Under the pieces are notes generated by a model. That model was not told where the DNA came from. It made no database searches and saw only the letters and a program-made list of their open reading frames with translations. A stretch of 39,069 bases of DNA. Origin: Methanobrevibacter sp. Lineage in GTDB: Archaea; Methanobacteriota; Methanobacteria; Methanobacteriales; Methanobacteriaceae. The translations under genes and the position numbers were made by a program. Positions within the stretch are counted from its first letter, which is position 1; each line of letters starts with the position of its first letter. Shown one piece after another: positions 1-7,691 of the stretch. The DNA lies in the NCBI RefSeq assembly GCF_017410345.1, contig NZ_JAFQQZ010000014.1:1-39069 (forward strand). The letters run 5' to 3'.

Positions 1-32
1 AAAAAATAAAAAATAAAAAGGGAGGTGAAAAC

Positions 33-323
33 ATGCTAAAAATAGATGAATTCCGAATGGAAATGGAAGAGTCAAAAAGGATCTACACAGAAGAGCTAAG
101 AAAATTCAGCGAAAAATTCGATTTTCTGGGAGATTTCACCATTGTGGAAGAGCCGGACATTGATACAGTTGACTATATCTATCATTTCAACAATCTGAAT
201 GGAACCAGCAAGGAGATCCTAAATTCAGCACGCAATGAAATATATAAGCATATGGTCAGATTTTCAAAATCAAATGGAATCGATGATTTCAGCAGAAATG
301 CTTATATATCCTTTAAGAGGTGA
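33..323 (+). CDS. Small hypothetical protein
   Basis: This 96-residue soluble protein has no recognised family. It is rich in Glu, Lys and Asp, with no signal peptide, membrane segment or cysteine motif. The first 35 residues look helical and may form a short coiled coil. The start is well supported: GGGAGGTGA at 21-29 sits just before ATG 33. Its stop codon lies inside the GGTGAT ribosome binding site of the next, very short frame (328-363), which is the tight spacing expected of an operon. The sequence upstream is outside the window, so its operon may begin earlier. The coding call is solid, the function unknown. Confidence 0.7.
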   Translation: MLKIDEFRMEMEESKRIYTEELRKFSEKFDFLGDFTIVEEPDIDTVDYIYHFNNLNGTSKEILNSARNEIYKHMVRFSKSNGIDDFSRNAYISFKR

Positions 324-327
324 TAGT

Positions 328-363
328 ATGGAAAGAATATTCAAGCAACTTGAATTCCAATAA
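328..363 (+). pseudogene. 11-codon gene stub after a strong ribosome binding site
   Basis: ATG at 328 follows AGAGGTGATAGT, as good a ribosome binding site as those of the intact genes nearby, and it overlaps the stop of the preceding gene. The frame reads MERIFKQLEFQ and then stops at 361. The tandem repeat array begins less than 30 bases later. The simplest reading is the head of a former operon partner whose body was lost. A true 11-residue peptide is possible but cannot be supported. Confidence 0.4.
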
Positions 364-390
364 GCTATTTTTTTAAAACAATTTCAGAAT

Positions 391-987
391 TACGAAATAA
401 TTATAATATTACAAGTCCACCATATCATTGAGATCAAATCATAAATTACGAAACCATTATAATATTACAAAATGATTAAAATATTGACTTAATATCGTAA
501 ATTACGAAGTGACTACAATTTTACAAGTTCACCACAATATTGACATCAAATCATAAATTACGAAATCATTATAATATTACAAAATCACTACAATATTGAC
601 TTAATATCCTAAATTACGAAACCATTATAATATTACAAAATCACTACAATATTGACTTGAAACTGTAAAAAACGAAATGAAAACAATATTACAAGTTCAC
701 TACAATATTGACCTCAAATCGTAAATTACGAAACCATTATAATATTACAAAATGATTAAAATATTGACTTAATATCGTAAATTACGAAATAAATATAATA
801 TTGACCTCAAATTGAAAAATTAAAACTAAAACGTAAATTACGAAATAAATATAATATTAGCCTAATCTCACAAAAAACGAAACCATTATAATATTACAAG
901 TTCACCACAACATTGACCTCAAATCATAAATAACGAAACGACTACAATTTTACAAGTTCACCACAATATTGACCTCAAATCATGAAT
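391..987. repeat. Tandem array of 56-bp units built from three ~19-bp subunits
   Basis: The landmark TACG (or AACG) falls at 391, 447, 503, 559, 615, 671, 727, 783, 839, 876 and 932: exact 56-bp steps except one 37-bp step. Units 447 and 727 are identical over 56 bp, while others differ at scattered positions. Each unit divides as 19 + 19 + 18 bp. The first two subunits match at 15 of 19 positions in unit 615. The short unit at 839 keeps the first and third subunits and lacks the middle one. Dyads sit in or between subunits: TAATATTA, CAATATTG, and TCGTAAATTACGA at unit junctions. There is no invariant repeat with unique spacers, so this is not CRISPR. Most of the gap 364-1151 is this array; no gene is visible in it. 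A protein-binding or nucleoprotein site is plausible by inference. Confidence 0.9.
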
Positions 988-1070
988 AGCTAAAGATAAT
1001 TTCTTGTTTGTGGAATGATGAATGAATTTTTTTATTGTTATATCATTATTATATGAAAACTAAATAGATA

Positions 1071-1080
1071 TTTATAAATA
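1071..1080 (+). promoter_or_regulatory. TATA box of the HEAT-repeat gene
   Basis: TTTATAAATA, about 70-80 bases before the start at 1152, fits an archaeal TATA box. It would put transcription start near 1100 and leave a leader of about 50 bases ending in GGTGAT. It lies just beyond the repeat array, so array-bound protein could affect this promoter. The call rests on sequence alone. Confidence 0.4.
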
Positions 1081-1151
1081 CATTCATAAACAAACTCCCA
1101 TTTAAGTAGTTAATGCTAAAAAAGACTAGAGAATAGTTATTAGGTGATAGG

Positions 1152-2213
1152 ATGGGCTTATTTGACAAACTAAAAAAGAATAAGTGGGATGATAAAGACC
1201 CACAGGTAAGAATGGAAGGTATTGAAGAACTTCTAAACAGCGATAAAAAGGATGAGGATAAACAGAAAATTCTAAGAGGAATTGCAGAAAATGATCCAGA
1301 CAGTGACATAAGGATAATGGCTGTCCAAAATCTGGATATACCACGGCTATTTGAAGAGATTATCCTGAATGATCCTGACTGGAAAGTAAGAATGGCTGCA
1401 GTTGAAGGACTAAAAAAAGATATAATCTACTTTAGAGAAGAATTTGCAGACGAAGAAGCTTATGTGGACCATTACGATGTCAATAAGGAATATATAGATT
1501 TCCTTGAGGAGGTAGGACAAAACGATGAAAGCAGTGAAGTGAGGGACGCTGCAAATAAGATTGTCAATGACCCGTATTTAAACAAAAACGCATCAGATAA
1601 AATGCAAGGCCTTCAAAAGAGTGATATCAGGAAGATCAGCTACACTGTCGTTGACGTTTCCAAGAACACTGAAAGGAATATTGTCCTGACTCAAAATGAT
1701 AATTTAGAATACACTTATGAAGCAGAATCCGTCAAGGAACTATTGGATTGCTGCTTTGGCGGTGACATAATCACAATCACCTATGACAACTCCAGCGGAA
1801 TCAACAATGAGAATCATATGATAGTGGATTACAATGTCCTAGACAAGCAAGTTCCTTTCCCTAATAAGATACCTATAGATGGAACCAATTTTGATAGAAT
1901 CATAACTTATGAGAACATAGATGCCCAAAACTTTACAGAGAGCGCCTCCCTATCCGAAAGTGACAAGGCCTACAATCAGATGGTGATACCTCTTGTAAAG
2001 GCATGCCTATACAGCAAGAACCGAATGTTTTCAGTTGCGGTTGGTGATGAGATAAGATTAAGTGAAATGGATTTCGAAGGAGGAGTTCCAGACCTATCCG
2101 AAGCCATGTCAAATCTGACAAAGGATCTCAAATTCAAAGTCAAGAAAATCGAATTCATATGCAGAAAGGTAAATGAACTCCCTAAGTCAGATAACATGAC
2201 TCTCTATAGGTAA
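1152..2213 (+). CDS. HEAT-repeat domain protein
   Basis: 353 residues, probably cytoplasmic. The N-terminal half (about residues 10-140) reads as HEAT-like helical repeats, with phrases such as DPQVRMEGIEEL, DSDIRIMAVQNL, DWKVRMAAVEGL and SSEVRDAANKIV; such repeats usually bind protein partners. The C-terminal 200 residues look alpha/beta and are not recognised: no catalytic motif, signal peptide or membrane segment is evident. The start has GGTGATAGG directly before ATG. It stands after the 56-bp array and 77 bases before the zinc-ribbon gene on the same strand, so the two may be co-transcribed. The HEAT call is fairly sure, the role unknown. Confidence 0.75.
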   Translation: MGLFDKLKKNKWDDKDPQVRMEGIEELLNSDKKDEDKQKILRGIAENDPDSDIRIMAVQNLDIPRLFEEIILNDPDWKVRMAAVEGLKKDIIYFREEFADEEAYVDHYDVNKEYIDFLEEVGQNDESSEVRDAANKIVNDPYLNKNASDKMQGLQKSDIRKISYTVVDVSKNTERNIVLTQNDNLEYTYEAESVKELLDCCFGGDIITITYDNSSGINNENHMIVDYNVLDKQVPFPNKIPIDGTNFDRIITYENIDAQNFTESASLSESDKAYNQMVIPLVKACLYSKNRMFSVAVGDEIRLSEMDFEGGVPDLSEAMSNLTKDLKFKVKKIEFICRKVNELPKSDNMTLYR

Positions 2214-2290
2214 TAGAATTAACTCACCTACCCTGAAAACATGAGCATCTACATCCTGAAATAATTAAAAATCAAGTGAAGGGGTAAAAA

Positions 2291-2929
2291 ATGAACTACT
2301 GCTATAACTGTGGAGCCAAGCTGATAGGGCGTGATCAAAAGTTCTGCATAAAATGCGGAACCAGATTAGTTGAACACGAAGAGAAATACAAGCACTATCT
2401 AAAGGAATCCCACAGGAAATACAATAAACTGGAAGGGGAAAGCTACAATGAATATCTCCAAAGAATCAACTCACCTCTAAAGGATGTGGAATCCGTAAGC
2501 GCGGATGAGATTGAAGAGGAAAACATATCTTATACCACCAAGGCTGAAGATGAAGAGGAATATTATTACCCCATTGAAGATGATGAACCATATTATGAGC
2601 CATCACCATATGACGATTACGAAGATGAAGATGAAGATGAAGATGATGACCAATACCACAAAGAGGTAATCGTCGAGGGAATGTTCGGCAAGCCATCAGT
2701 GTCCACAGAAGGAAATTATATAGTGGAAGGAATGTATGGAAGACCTAAATACTATATCGATGGAGACATAATCAGGGAAAAGAACCAATTCGGAAGACCT
2801 GTCTATCATATTGATGGAAACTATATAAGGGAAGGAATGTATGGAAGACCTAAGTACTATATCGATGGTGACCTAATCAAGGAGAACAATCAGTTTGGTA
2901 GGGTAGTTGGTAGAAGAAGAAGGTATTAA
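2291..2929 (+). CDS. Zinc-ribbon protein with acidic linker and YIDG repeats
   Basis: 212 residues in three parts. Residues 4-22 hold a zinc ribbon with two CxxC pairs (CYNC and CIKC). Residues about 75-120 are very acidic, with runs of Glu and Asp. From about residue 125 come roughly four to five copies of a 16-17 residue repeat of the form EGMYGRPKYYIDGDII, alternating with a variant containing QFGRP. The repeat resembles the 4-fold beta flower type (G-x-x-V/Y-x-x-I-D-G), a small beta propeller-like fold. No membrane segment is present. The protein ends in a basic RRRRY tail. GGGGT precedes the ATG. The function is unknown; an adaptor or sensing role is only a guess. Confidence 0.75.
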   Translation: MNYCYNCGAKLIGRDQKFCIKCGTRLVEHEEKYKHYLKESHRKYNKLEGESYNEYLQRINSPLKDVESVSADEIEEENISYTTKAEDEEEYYYPIEDDEPYYEPSPYDDYEDEDEDEDDDQYHKEVIVEGMFGKPSVSTEGNYIVEGMYGRPKYYIDGDIIREKNQFGRPVYHIDGNYIREGMYGRPKYYIDGDLIKENNQFGRVVGRRRRY

Positions 2930-3078
2930 CTATACATGATGTAGATAAAAAATAATATTTTTTAATTTAGATTTAATTAAATTAAATATGGCCTCTATTA
3001 AAATAATAGTAAAATAAATATTATTAATTTAATTAACTGAAAATTGAATAAAATAATAGGATAAAAAATTTGGAAAAA

Positions 3079-5031
3079 CTAATTTATTTCCAACTCTTTT
3101 ATTCCAATACTTTTTAAATATTCATAAGTTCCATCATAAAACTCTTTTAATCTAGTTTTATCGTCATCATCACCTTCAGGGACAAAAATTACCATTCCTC
3201 TACGAGCTCTTGTTAATATAACTCTATATGAATTTATCAAATAGTTTTTACCAGTTAAATTATTATCACTTATTTTATTCCATTTTGTGCCTGAAAATTT
3301 ATAATGCTGAAACTCACCATCTACATATCTAAGATTTGCATCCCAACCTACAATAGAATAATCTATTTCCAATCCTTGAATATCGAATTCAGTTGCAGCA
3401 ATTTCTAAATGATTTGAGCTTCTAATATCATCAGTGTCATTTAAAAACCATGATTCTACATCAATATTATTTTTAACAAATATTCCATCAGGTATTAATC
3501 GTAACCCATTTGACTGTGCTAATAATCCATACCTGACTTCATCAGTTTCTTCAGAAGCAACTTTCTTAATCCATTTTTTAGCATCTTTCAAATTTCTAGT
3601 AATGAATAATGGAAAATCATCATTGAACTCTTTTAATATTCTCCTTGAATTATCCTTATCATTATCTAATAAATATTCTACAAATTTAGGTAAATTTGGA
3701 GCATCTAATGATCTTATTGTACTATAGAGATACAAGCTATCTTCATCATATACCTCTAATTCATTAAATTCTTCATTTAATTGCAAATCTTCTTTTGAAG
3801 CAAAAATATTCCAGTGCGGGTATCTATTTTGTAATGCTTTAAACCATTCACTAATTCCTGCTTCACCTTTATTAATTTCTTGACCTTGACCAACTAAACA
3901 TATAATGACCGCCCAATCTTCTTTGCGATCCATAATACTTATTAAAAATTCAGGTTCAGACATTTCAAAATTAGGTATGCCTTTTTTCCTTTTCATAAAA
4001 TCTGCAGTCTGCTCTTTTGTCCAAGCTCTTTGTGCTTCATCAAAGATTACAATATTTTCATGCTGAGTTAATTCATCATTGATTGCATCATCCCTAAATT
4101 GATGAATTGGTTGTATAAATGAAATAACTTTTAATCTAGCTTCTTTTTTACTGATATTATTTCTTTGATGACTATCCCTTGACAATGCCTCTTGTAAAAC
4201 TCTTACCAAAGGCCCATTACCTGATAAAAATACAGCAGGCTCTTTATTATTAACACTTCTTTTTGTAGCAATATTCAATCCAACCAATGTTTTACCTGCT
4301 CCTGGAACACCTGTCAAAAATATAATGGATTTTTGGTTTAATCTAATAGAATCATCGATAATTCTATCAATAGTATCTTGTGTTTCATCTAAAAACAAGT
4401 CATCAGAACTTCTCTGATGGATATCCTTAACTTCATGAGTTTCATATAATTCTCTTGCAGCTTGTAAAATACTTGGTGTTGGAGCATATTTTGATTTAGA
4501 CCAATTAGTTAAGTCAGCATTTGTTCTATAATCCCTACAAATTTGAGAAATAATATTTGATAAATTGTGTTTATTAGCTTTAATAATTCCAAAAATATCA
4601 TTTTCATCTTTTTCAAAATGATTTTCTATAGTGTCTGCTTCAGTTGCAACAAGAATTGGTACAAGAATTTTATCTCTACTTTCAAAATGATAATTCTTTA
4701 AAATTTTTATATAATTGTCTAATTGATCAATATCTGCTTTTTTATATTCTTCTTCCCAAACCTTAAATTCTATAATAAAAACTAATCCATCAATTAAAAG
4801 AACGTTGTCTATTATTGCCCCCATTCTTGGTATTTTATATTCAAATATAATGTTTCCAGAAAGAAAAGGAGATAACTGGTCTTTTAAAATTTTTATTTGA
4901 TCAATCCATGCATTTTTTTGAAGATCATTTAATTCATAAAATTCGTAATTCTTAGTTAATTCACCTAAAATAAAATTTGAATCATCATTTTTGAAATTTT
5001 CTATAGAGTTTTCATAACCAAATTTTGCCAT
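3079..5031 (-). CDS. PD-(D/E)XK nuclease fused to superfamily 1 helicase (DUF2075 type)
   Basis: 650 residues. The N-terminal part carries a nuclease-like core: D75 after RMGAI, then E88-x-K90 in IIEFK, followed by a QLDNY helix typical of PD-(D/E)XK folds. The C-terminal part is a P-loop helicase of the DUF2075/Schlafen-group-3-like type. It has Walker A GVPGAGKT (241-248), Walker B IFDEAQRAW (DEAQ at 331-334), a conserved GQGQEINKGEAG segment and a terminal ILTRARRGM motif VI. GGGTGAT precedes the ATG. The gene stands alone, is AT-richer than its housekeeping neighbours, and ends in a convergent-type gap. Such fusions are often found among phage defence genes, but no partner gene is seen. 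A role in nucleic-acid processing or defence is inferred. Confidence 0.8.
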   Translation of the reverse strand: MAKFGYENSIENFKNDDSNFILGELTKNYEFYELNDLQKNAWIDQIKILKDQLSPFLSGNIIFEYKIPRMGAIIDNVLLIDGLVFIIEFKVWEEEYKKADIDQLDNYIKILKNYHFESRDKILVPILVATEADTIENHFEKDENDIFGIIKANKHNLSNIISQICRDYRTNADLTNWSKSKYAPTPSILQAARELYETHEVKDIHQRSSDDLFLDETQDTIDRIIDDSIRLNQKSIIFLTGVPGAGKTLVGLNIATKRSVNNKEPAVFLSGNGPLVRVLQEALSRDSHQRNNISKKEARLKVISFIQPIHQFRDDAINDELTQHENIVIFDEAQRAWTKEQTADFMKRKKGIPNFEMSEPEFLISIMDRKEDWAVIICLVGQGQEINKGEAGISEWFKALQNRYPHWNIFASKEDLQLNEEFNELEVYDEDSLYLYSTIRSLDAPNLPKFVEYLLDNDKDNSRRILKEFNDDFPLFITRNLKDAKKWIKKVASEETDEVRYGLLAQSNGLRLIPDGIFVKNNIDVESWFLNDTDDIRSSNHLEIAATEFDIQGLEIDYSIVGWDANLRYVDGEFQHYKFSGTKWNKISDNNLTGKNYLINSYRVILTRARRGMVIFVPEGDDDDKTRLKEFYDGTYEYLKSIGIKELEIN

Positions 5032-5135
5032 TATATCACCCTATCTTTACAATAAGAATATTATAAAAAAATTAGTTAGAATTGAAATATTTAATATATA
5101 GTTTAATATTTATAAAATATAAAATTTTTTCATAA

Positions 5136-5155
5136 ATAGTTTTATATAGTAAACT
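5136..5155 (-). promoter_or_regulatory. 20-bp motif shared with the HEPN cassette upstream region
   Basis: ATAGTTTTATATAGTAAACT occurs here and, identically, at 14050-14069. Read on the minus strand it contains TATATAAA, a good archaeal TATA box, flanked by AGTTT/AAACT arms. It lies about 105 bases before the nuclease-helicase start at 5031. It could be a promoter core, an operator, or both. Confidence 0.45.
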
Positions 5156-5252
5156 CGTATAAAAAATTGTTAAAATAAAAATAGAACTTTAAAATAAATT
5201 TAAAAAAGAATTAAAGAATTATTAGAAAAAAAGAGACAAATAATAAAAAAAA

Positions 5253-5738
5253 TTAATTTAAGCTATCCAAAATAACCCCTACAGGACTATCCTCTAAATC
5301 CACATCTAAAGGACCCTTATAATTGATCACAATCAGCTCCTCACCATTGTCACAGAAATACAAAATTCCCCTTTGATACTCCTGATTGTACCAATTCTCC
5401 TCTATATCAAAATCCCCTTTGGTGTAATTGGTCCGATATGTGAAGTCATACATTGACTTTTCAAGGGAATACCTCAATACATCCCTATCCGTATCATGAT
5501 CCATAGCTGAAATGGAAATTGTATGATATCTATCACTCTCAAGGAGAACAAAGTTATCGGATTGATTTGCAATATGATATCCATCTGGAATGGTAAAATT
5601 AGTATTTAACTCAGTAGGATTGGTCTGAAAGCTAGAAATAGCTAAAACACTACAAAATAAGATTAGTATCAAACCAACTATAATAAAAATTTTTTTATTC
5701 ATGTTATCAAAAAAAGAAAAGGGAATAGATGTCTCCAT
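5253..5738 (-). CDS. Secreted or membrane-anchored small protein, paralogue 4 of 4
   Basis: Up to 161 residues, last of four tandem related genes. ATG 5738 directly follows the stop codon of the preceding gene, but by comparison with its paralogues the natural start is probably the ATG at 5702, giving MNKKIFIIVGLILILF, a signal or anchor segment. Neither ATG has a clear ribosome binding site, so coupled reinitiation from the upstream gene is likely. The mature part carries the family pattern: F-x-IPDGYHIANQSDN near the start, a run of beta-type sequence, then GDFDIEENWYNQEYQRGILYFCDNGEELIVI. The family has no function I can name. It probably works at the cell surface. Confidence 0.65.
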   Translation of the reverse strand: METSIPFSFFDNMNKKIFIIVGLILILFCSVLAISSFQTNPTELNTNFTIPDGYHIANQSDNFVLLESDRYHTISISAMDHDTDRDVLRYSLEKSMYDFTYRTNYTKGDFDIEENWYNQEYQRGILYFCDNGEELIVINYKGPLDVDLEDSPVGVILDSLN

Positions 5739-6200
5739 CTATTCTAAAGAACTAACAACCTGATAAGCAGGATTGTCATCTGCTTGAGGAAGATCCTCTG
5801 AGTCAGGTATTCCAAGAGCCACTAGAACAGGAGTTCCTGATCCGTCATCACAGATATACATGTATCCTTTAGTGTCCATATAGCTGTAAGTGGATTGGTC
5901 CACATTGAAGCTTCCTGATTCAAAGCTAGTCTCATCTGCAAACTTGCATCCCTGATTGTCAAGAAGTGACTTGAAGATGTCAAGGTCGCTTACTGAATCC
6001 AAAGCATATACAATTACGGAATGGTCATCATCAGCTTCAAATGCCAACATGTTGTCAGCCTCATCAGCAATCTGATAACCCTCAGGTATGTCAAATGTAT
6101 AGTCTCCCAATGAAGCATAGTCGTCTTCAGCTGCAATGGCTGTCATGCTTCCTACCAATATCAAAAGCATCAAGCTTAAAAATATGTATTTAAATCTCAT
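5739..6200 (-). CDS. Secreted small protein, paralogue 3 of 4
   Basis: 153 residues. The N-terminus MRFKYIFLSLMLLILVGSMTA is a signal peptide ending at AIAAED. The exported part follows the family pattern: DYTFDIPEGYQIADEADN, a middle VIVYALDSVSDL strand region, then GSFNVDQSTYSYMDTKGYMYI and CDDGSG. It is strongly acidic. GGTGAT lies just before the ATG. It abuts the next paralogue downstream without a gap. There is no lipobox and no C-terminal anchor, so the product is probably released or held non-covalently in the wall. The function is unknown. Confidence 0.75.
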   Translation of the reverse strand: MRFKYIFLSLMLLILVGSMTAIAAEDDYASLGDYTFDIPEGYQIADEADNMLAFEADDDHSVIVYALDSVSDLDIFKSLLDNQGCKFADETSFESGSFNVDQSTYSYMDTKGYMYICDDGSGTPVLVALGIPDSEDLPQADDNPAYQVVSSLE

Positions 6201-6269
6201 TTTTTATCACCTAAAACATTTTTCTTTTTATTATATAAAAATTTATTAAATCTTAATCTACAATTCAAT

Positions 6270-6317
6270 GAAAAGAGTTTTGGTCAAGGTTTTACGAGCG
6301 AAGCGAGTAAAAGCTTG
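6270..6317 (-). other. Stop-adjacent stem-loop element, copy 1
   Basis: It begins one base after the stop codon of the gene ending at 6319. Read on the minus strand: CAAGCTTTTA, a variable hairpin core (ACTCGCTTCGCTCGT), AAAACCTTGACC, AAAACTCTTTTC. The outer arms CAAG-TTTT and AAAA-CTTG pair around the core. The 24-base block on one side and the 10-base block on the other are identical to copy 2 at 8826-8875, while the core differs. It may act as a transcript-end or stability element, or be a small dispersed repeat. Confidence 0.7.
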
Positions 6318-6318
6318 A

Positions 6319-6783
6319 TTAATAATTATCCTGCAAGGAACTTATAAGCTCCAATATAAGCTTATCCTTGCCATCTGGGAAATCGTCCTCATTCAAGAAG
6401 CTATGAAGGATGTAAACGCGGTCATCTCCATTATCACAAGCGAAGTACAATCCTATAAAATCCTGATATGTAAAACTTGTCTCATTCACATGATAGATTC
6501 CCCTTTGATAAGTGTCAAATGTGCCATTGAATTCATATCCTGCACGTTCATACATGCCAAAAAGCTTATCCGGATCTGTATCCCTAACCATTATGACAAT
6601 GGTCTGATTCTTATCTGAACTTTCCAAAAATGCATACTGGTTGGTTATATTGATGATTTCAAAGTCTTCAGGTACGGTAAAGACCTTATCTCCAATTATT
6701 CCAACATCATCAGATTCCGCAGCTGAAACATTGGATGCCAATACCAGAACCATCAGGAACAAAAACAAAATCTTGTATTTCAT
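6319..6783 (-). CDS. Secreted small protein, paralogue 2 of 4
   Basis: 154 residues. MKYKILFLFLMVLVLASNVSAAES is a clear signal peptide with likely cleavage after SAA. The mature part keeps the family landmarks: GDKVFTVPEDFEIINITNQY, then the IVIMVRDTDPDKL strand region, then GIYHVNETSFTYQDFIGLYFACDNGDDRVYI. GGGGAGT stands before the ATG, with 25 bases to the preceding paralogue. The stop codon is followed at once by the stem-loop element at 6270-6317, which may end this transcript and separate it from the two downstream paralogues. No function is known to me. Confidence 0.75.
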   Translation of the reverse strand: MKYKILFLFLMVLVLASNVSAAESDDVGIIGDKVFTVPEDFEIINITNQYAFLESSDKNQTIVIMVRDTDPDKLFGMYERAGYEFNGTFDTYQRGIYHVNETSFTYQDFIGLYFACDNGDDRVYILHSFLNEDDFPDGKDKLILELISSLQDNY

Positions 6784-6808
6784 TTTCTTACTCCCCTAAT
6801 ATTAAAGA

Positions 6809-7276
6809 TCATTTCTTCTCCATTGAATCCAAGATGTCATTTACATCGAAGTCAGGAGCGTCCATGAAGTATTCGTCCTCACCTGCAGTTCCATGGGTGA
6901 CTACAAGCTTGTCGTCCCCATCCTCACAGATGTACAGGAATCCGTAATATGCATCCTTGAAGTTATAGGTATATTCAGTCACATTGAAGATTCCCTTTGT
7001 TGAATTTCCTTCCTTCTCCAATTCATACCCTTGAGAGGTGAGCCTTTTCAATATCTCCTCATTGTCCATCTTTTCCTTGACGTCTGTTATGGAAAGGGAG
7101 TAGTATTGAACGGAATCCTCCAAAAGGATCACATCATCGCTCTGGTTTGTAATGTTATAGTCTTCAGGGATTGTGAAGCTGTAATCCCCAATTGTCGCAT
7201 CTTCAGCTGAAATGGCTGAAATGCTGCATGCCAAGATTAAAACCATTAAGCATAAGAACAAATATTTAAATTTCAT
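6809..7276 (-). CDS. Secreted small protein, paralogue 1 of 4
   Basis: 155 residues, first gene of the four. I chose ATG 7276 because the in-frame GTG at 7285 lies inside the GGTGAC ribosome binding site. MKFKYLFLCLMVLILACSISA is the signal peptide, cut near ISAEDA. The mature part has YSFTIPEDYNITNQSDD, then SLSITDVKEKMDNEEIL, then GIFNVTEYTYNFKDAYYGF and LYICEDGDDKLVVTHG, all matched in its paralogues. The upstream gap (7277-7691) carries two 16-bp palindromes that may control this operon. The products are probably extracellular or wall-associated; the role is unknown. Confidence 0.75.
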   Translation of the reverse strand: MKFKYLFLCLMVLILACSISAISAEDATIGDYSFTIPEDYNITNQSDDVILLEDSVQYYSLSITDVKEKMDNEEILKRLTSQGYELEKEGNSTKGIFNVTEYTYNFKDAYYGFLYICEDGDDKLVVTHGTAGEDEYFMDAPDFDVNDILDSMEKK

Positions 7277-7365
7277 TATGGTCACCTAATAATATTTTTT
7301 AAAAATTAGATATAAATAATTTTATTTTTGATTATTTGGTTTAAAAAAAATAAAAAAATAAGTTA

Positions 7366-7444
7366 ATATGATTAAAATAATATGATTGAGATTCGACTTG
7401 TACAAGAAACTAGATTTTTGGAGATTGCATTATTTTAATCATAT
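7366..7444. repeat. 16-bp inverted repeat enclosing a 10-bp palindrome
   Basis: ATATGATTAAAATAAT (7366-7381) and its exact reverse complement ATTATTTTAATCATAT (7429-7444) flank 47 bases that contain the palindrome CTTGTACAAG (about 7397-7406). The arms can extend inward with a few more pairs. The element lies in a 415-base gap that shows no gene. It could be a small RNA or leader hairpin, or a miniature mobile-element remnant. Confidence 0.6.
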
Positions 7445-7541
7445 CGTGTTTGTGTGTTATGATTTGTGTTTTCGAGCGATATAAAAATTGGTTAAAAAAA
7501 AGAAATTTTAGAAATGATTAAAATTTCTTCCTTAGAAAAAA

Positions 7542-7589
7542 TATAACAATTGTTATAATTCTCTATACTATAATATAACTATTGTTATA
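7542..7589. promoter_or_regulatory. Two palindromic operator-like sites 32 bp apart
   Basis: TATAACAATTGTTATA at 7542-7557 is a perfect 16-bp palindrome. TATAACTATTGTTATA at 7574-7589 is the same with one changed base. Their spacing is 32 bp, about three turns of helix, so dimers bound to both would face the same side. They lie 266 bases and more before the first secreted paralogue. This layout suits a dimeric repressor; the regulator is not identified. Confidence 0.55.
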
Positions 7590-7635
7590 TATAAACTTTT
7601 CCATAAAAAGCAGATAAGAATTTCAATCCAATTGG

Positions 7636-7657
7636 AATATTGATGTCAAATCGTAAA
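7636..7657 (+). repeat. Single partial copy of the 56-bp array subunit
   Basis: These 22 bases (starting AATATTGATGTCAAATCG) match the second/third-subunit junction of the 56-bp units at 20 of 22 positions. It is the only related piece noticed outside the array in this window, 6.6 kb away. It ends 34 bases from the broken nuclease gene. Confidence 0.5.
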
Positions 7658-7691
7658 AGCAAAATTGTTTAAAAAAAATAATTAATTGTTC

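Noticed and set aside
391-987. CRISPR array
   Set aside because: Units vary along their whole length, there are no unique spacers between fixed repeats, and no cas genes are nearby.
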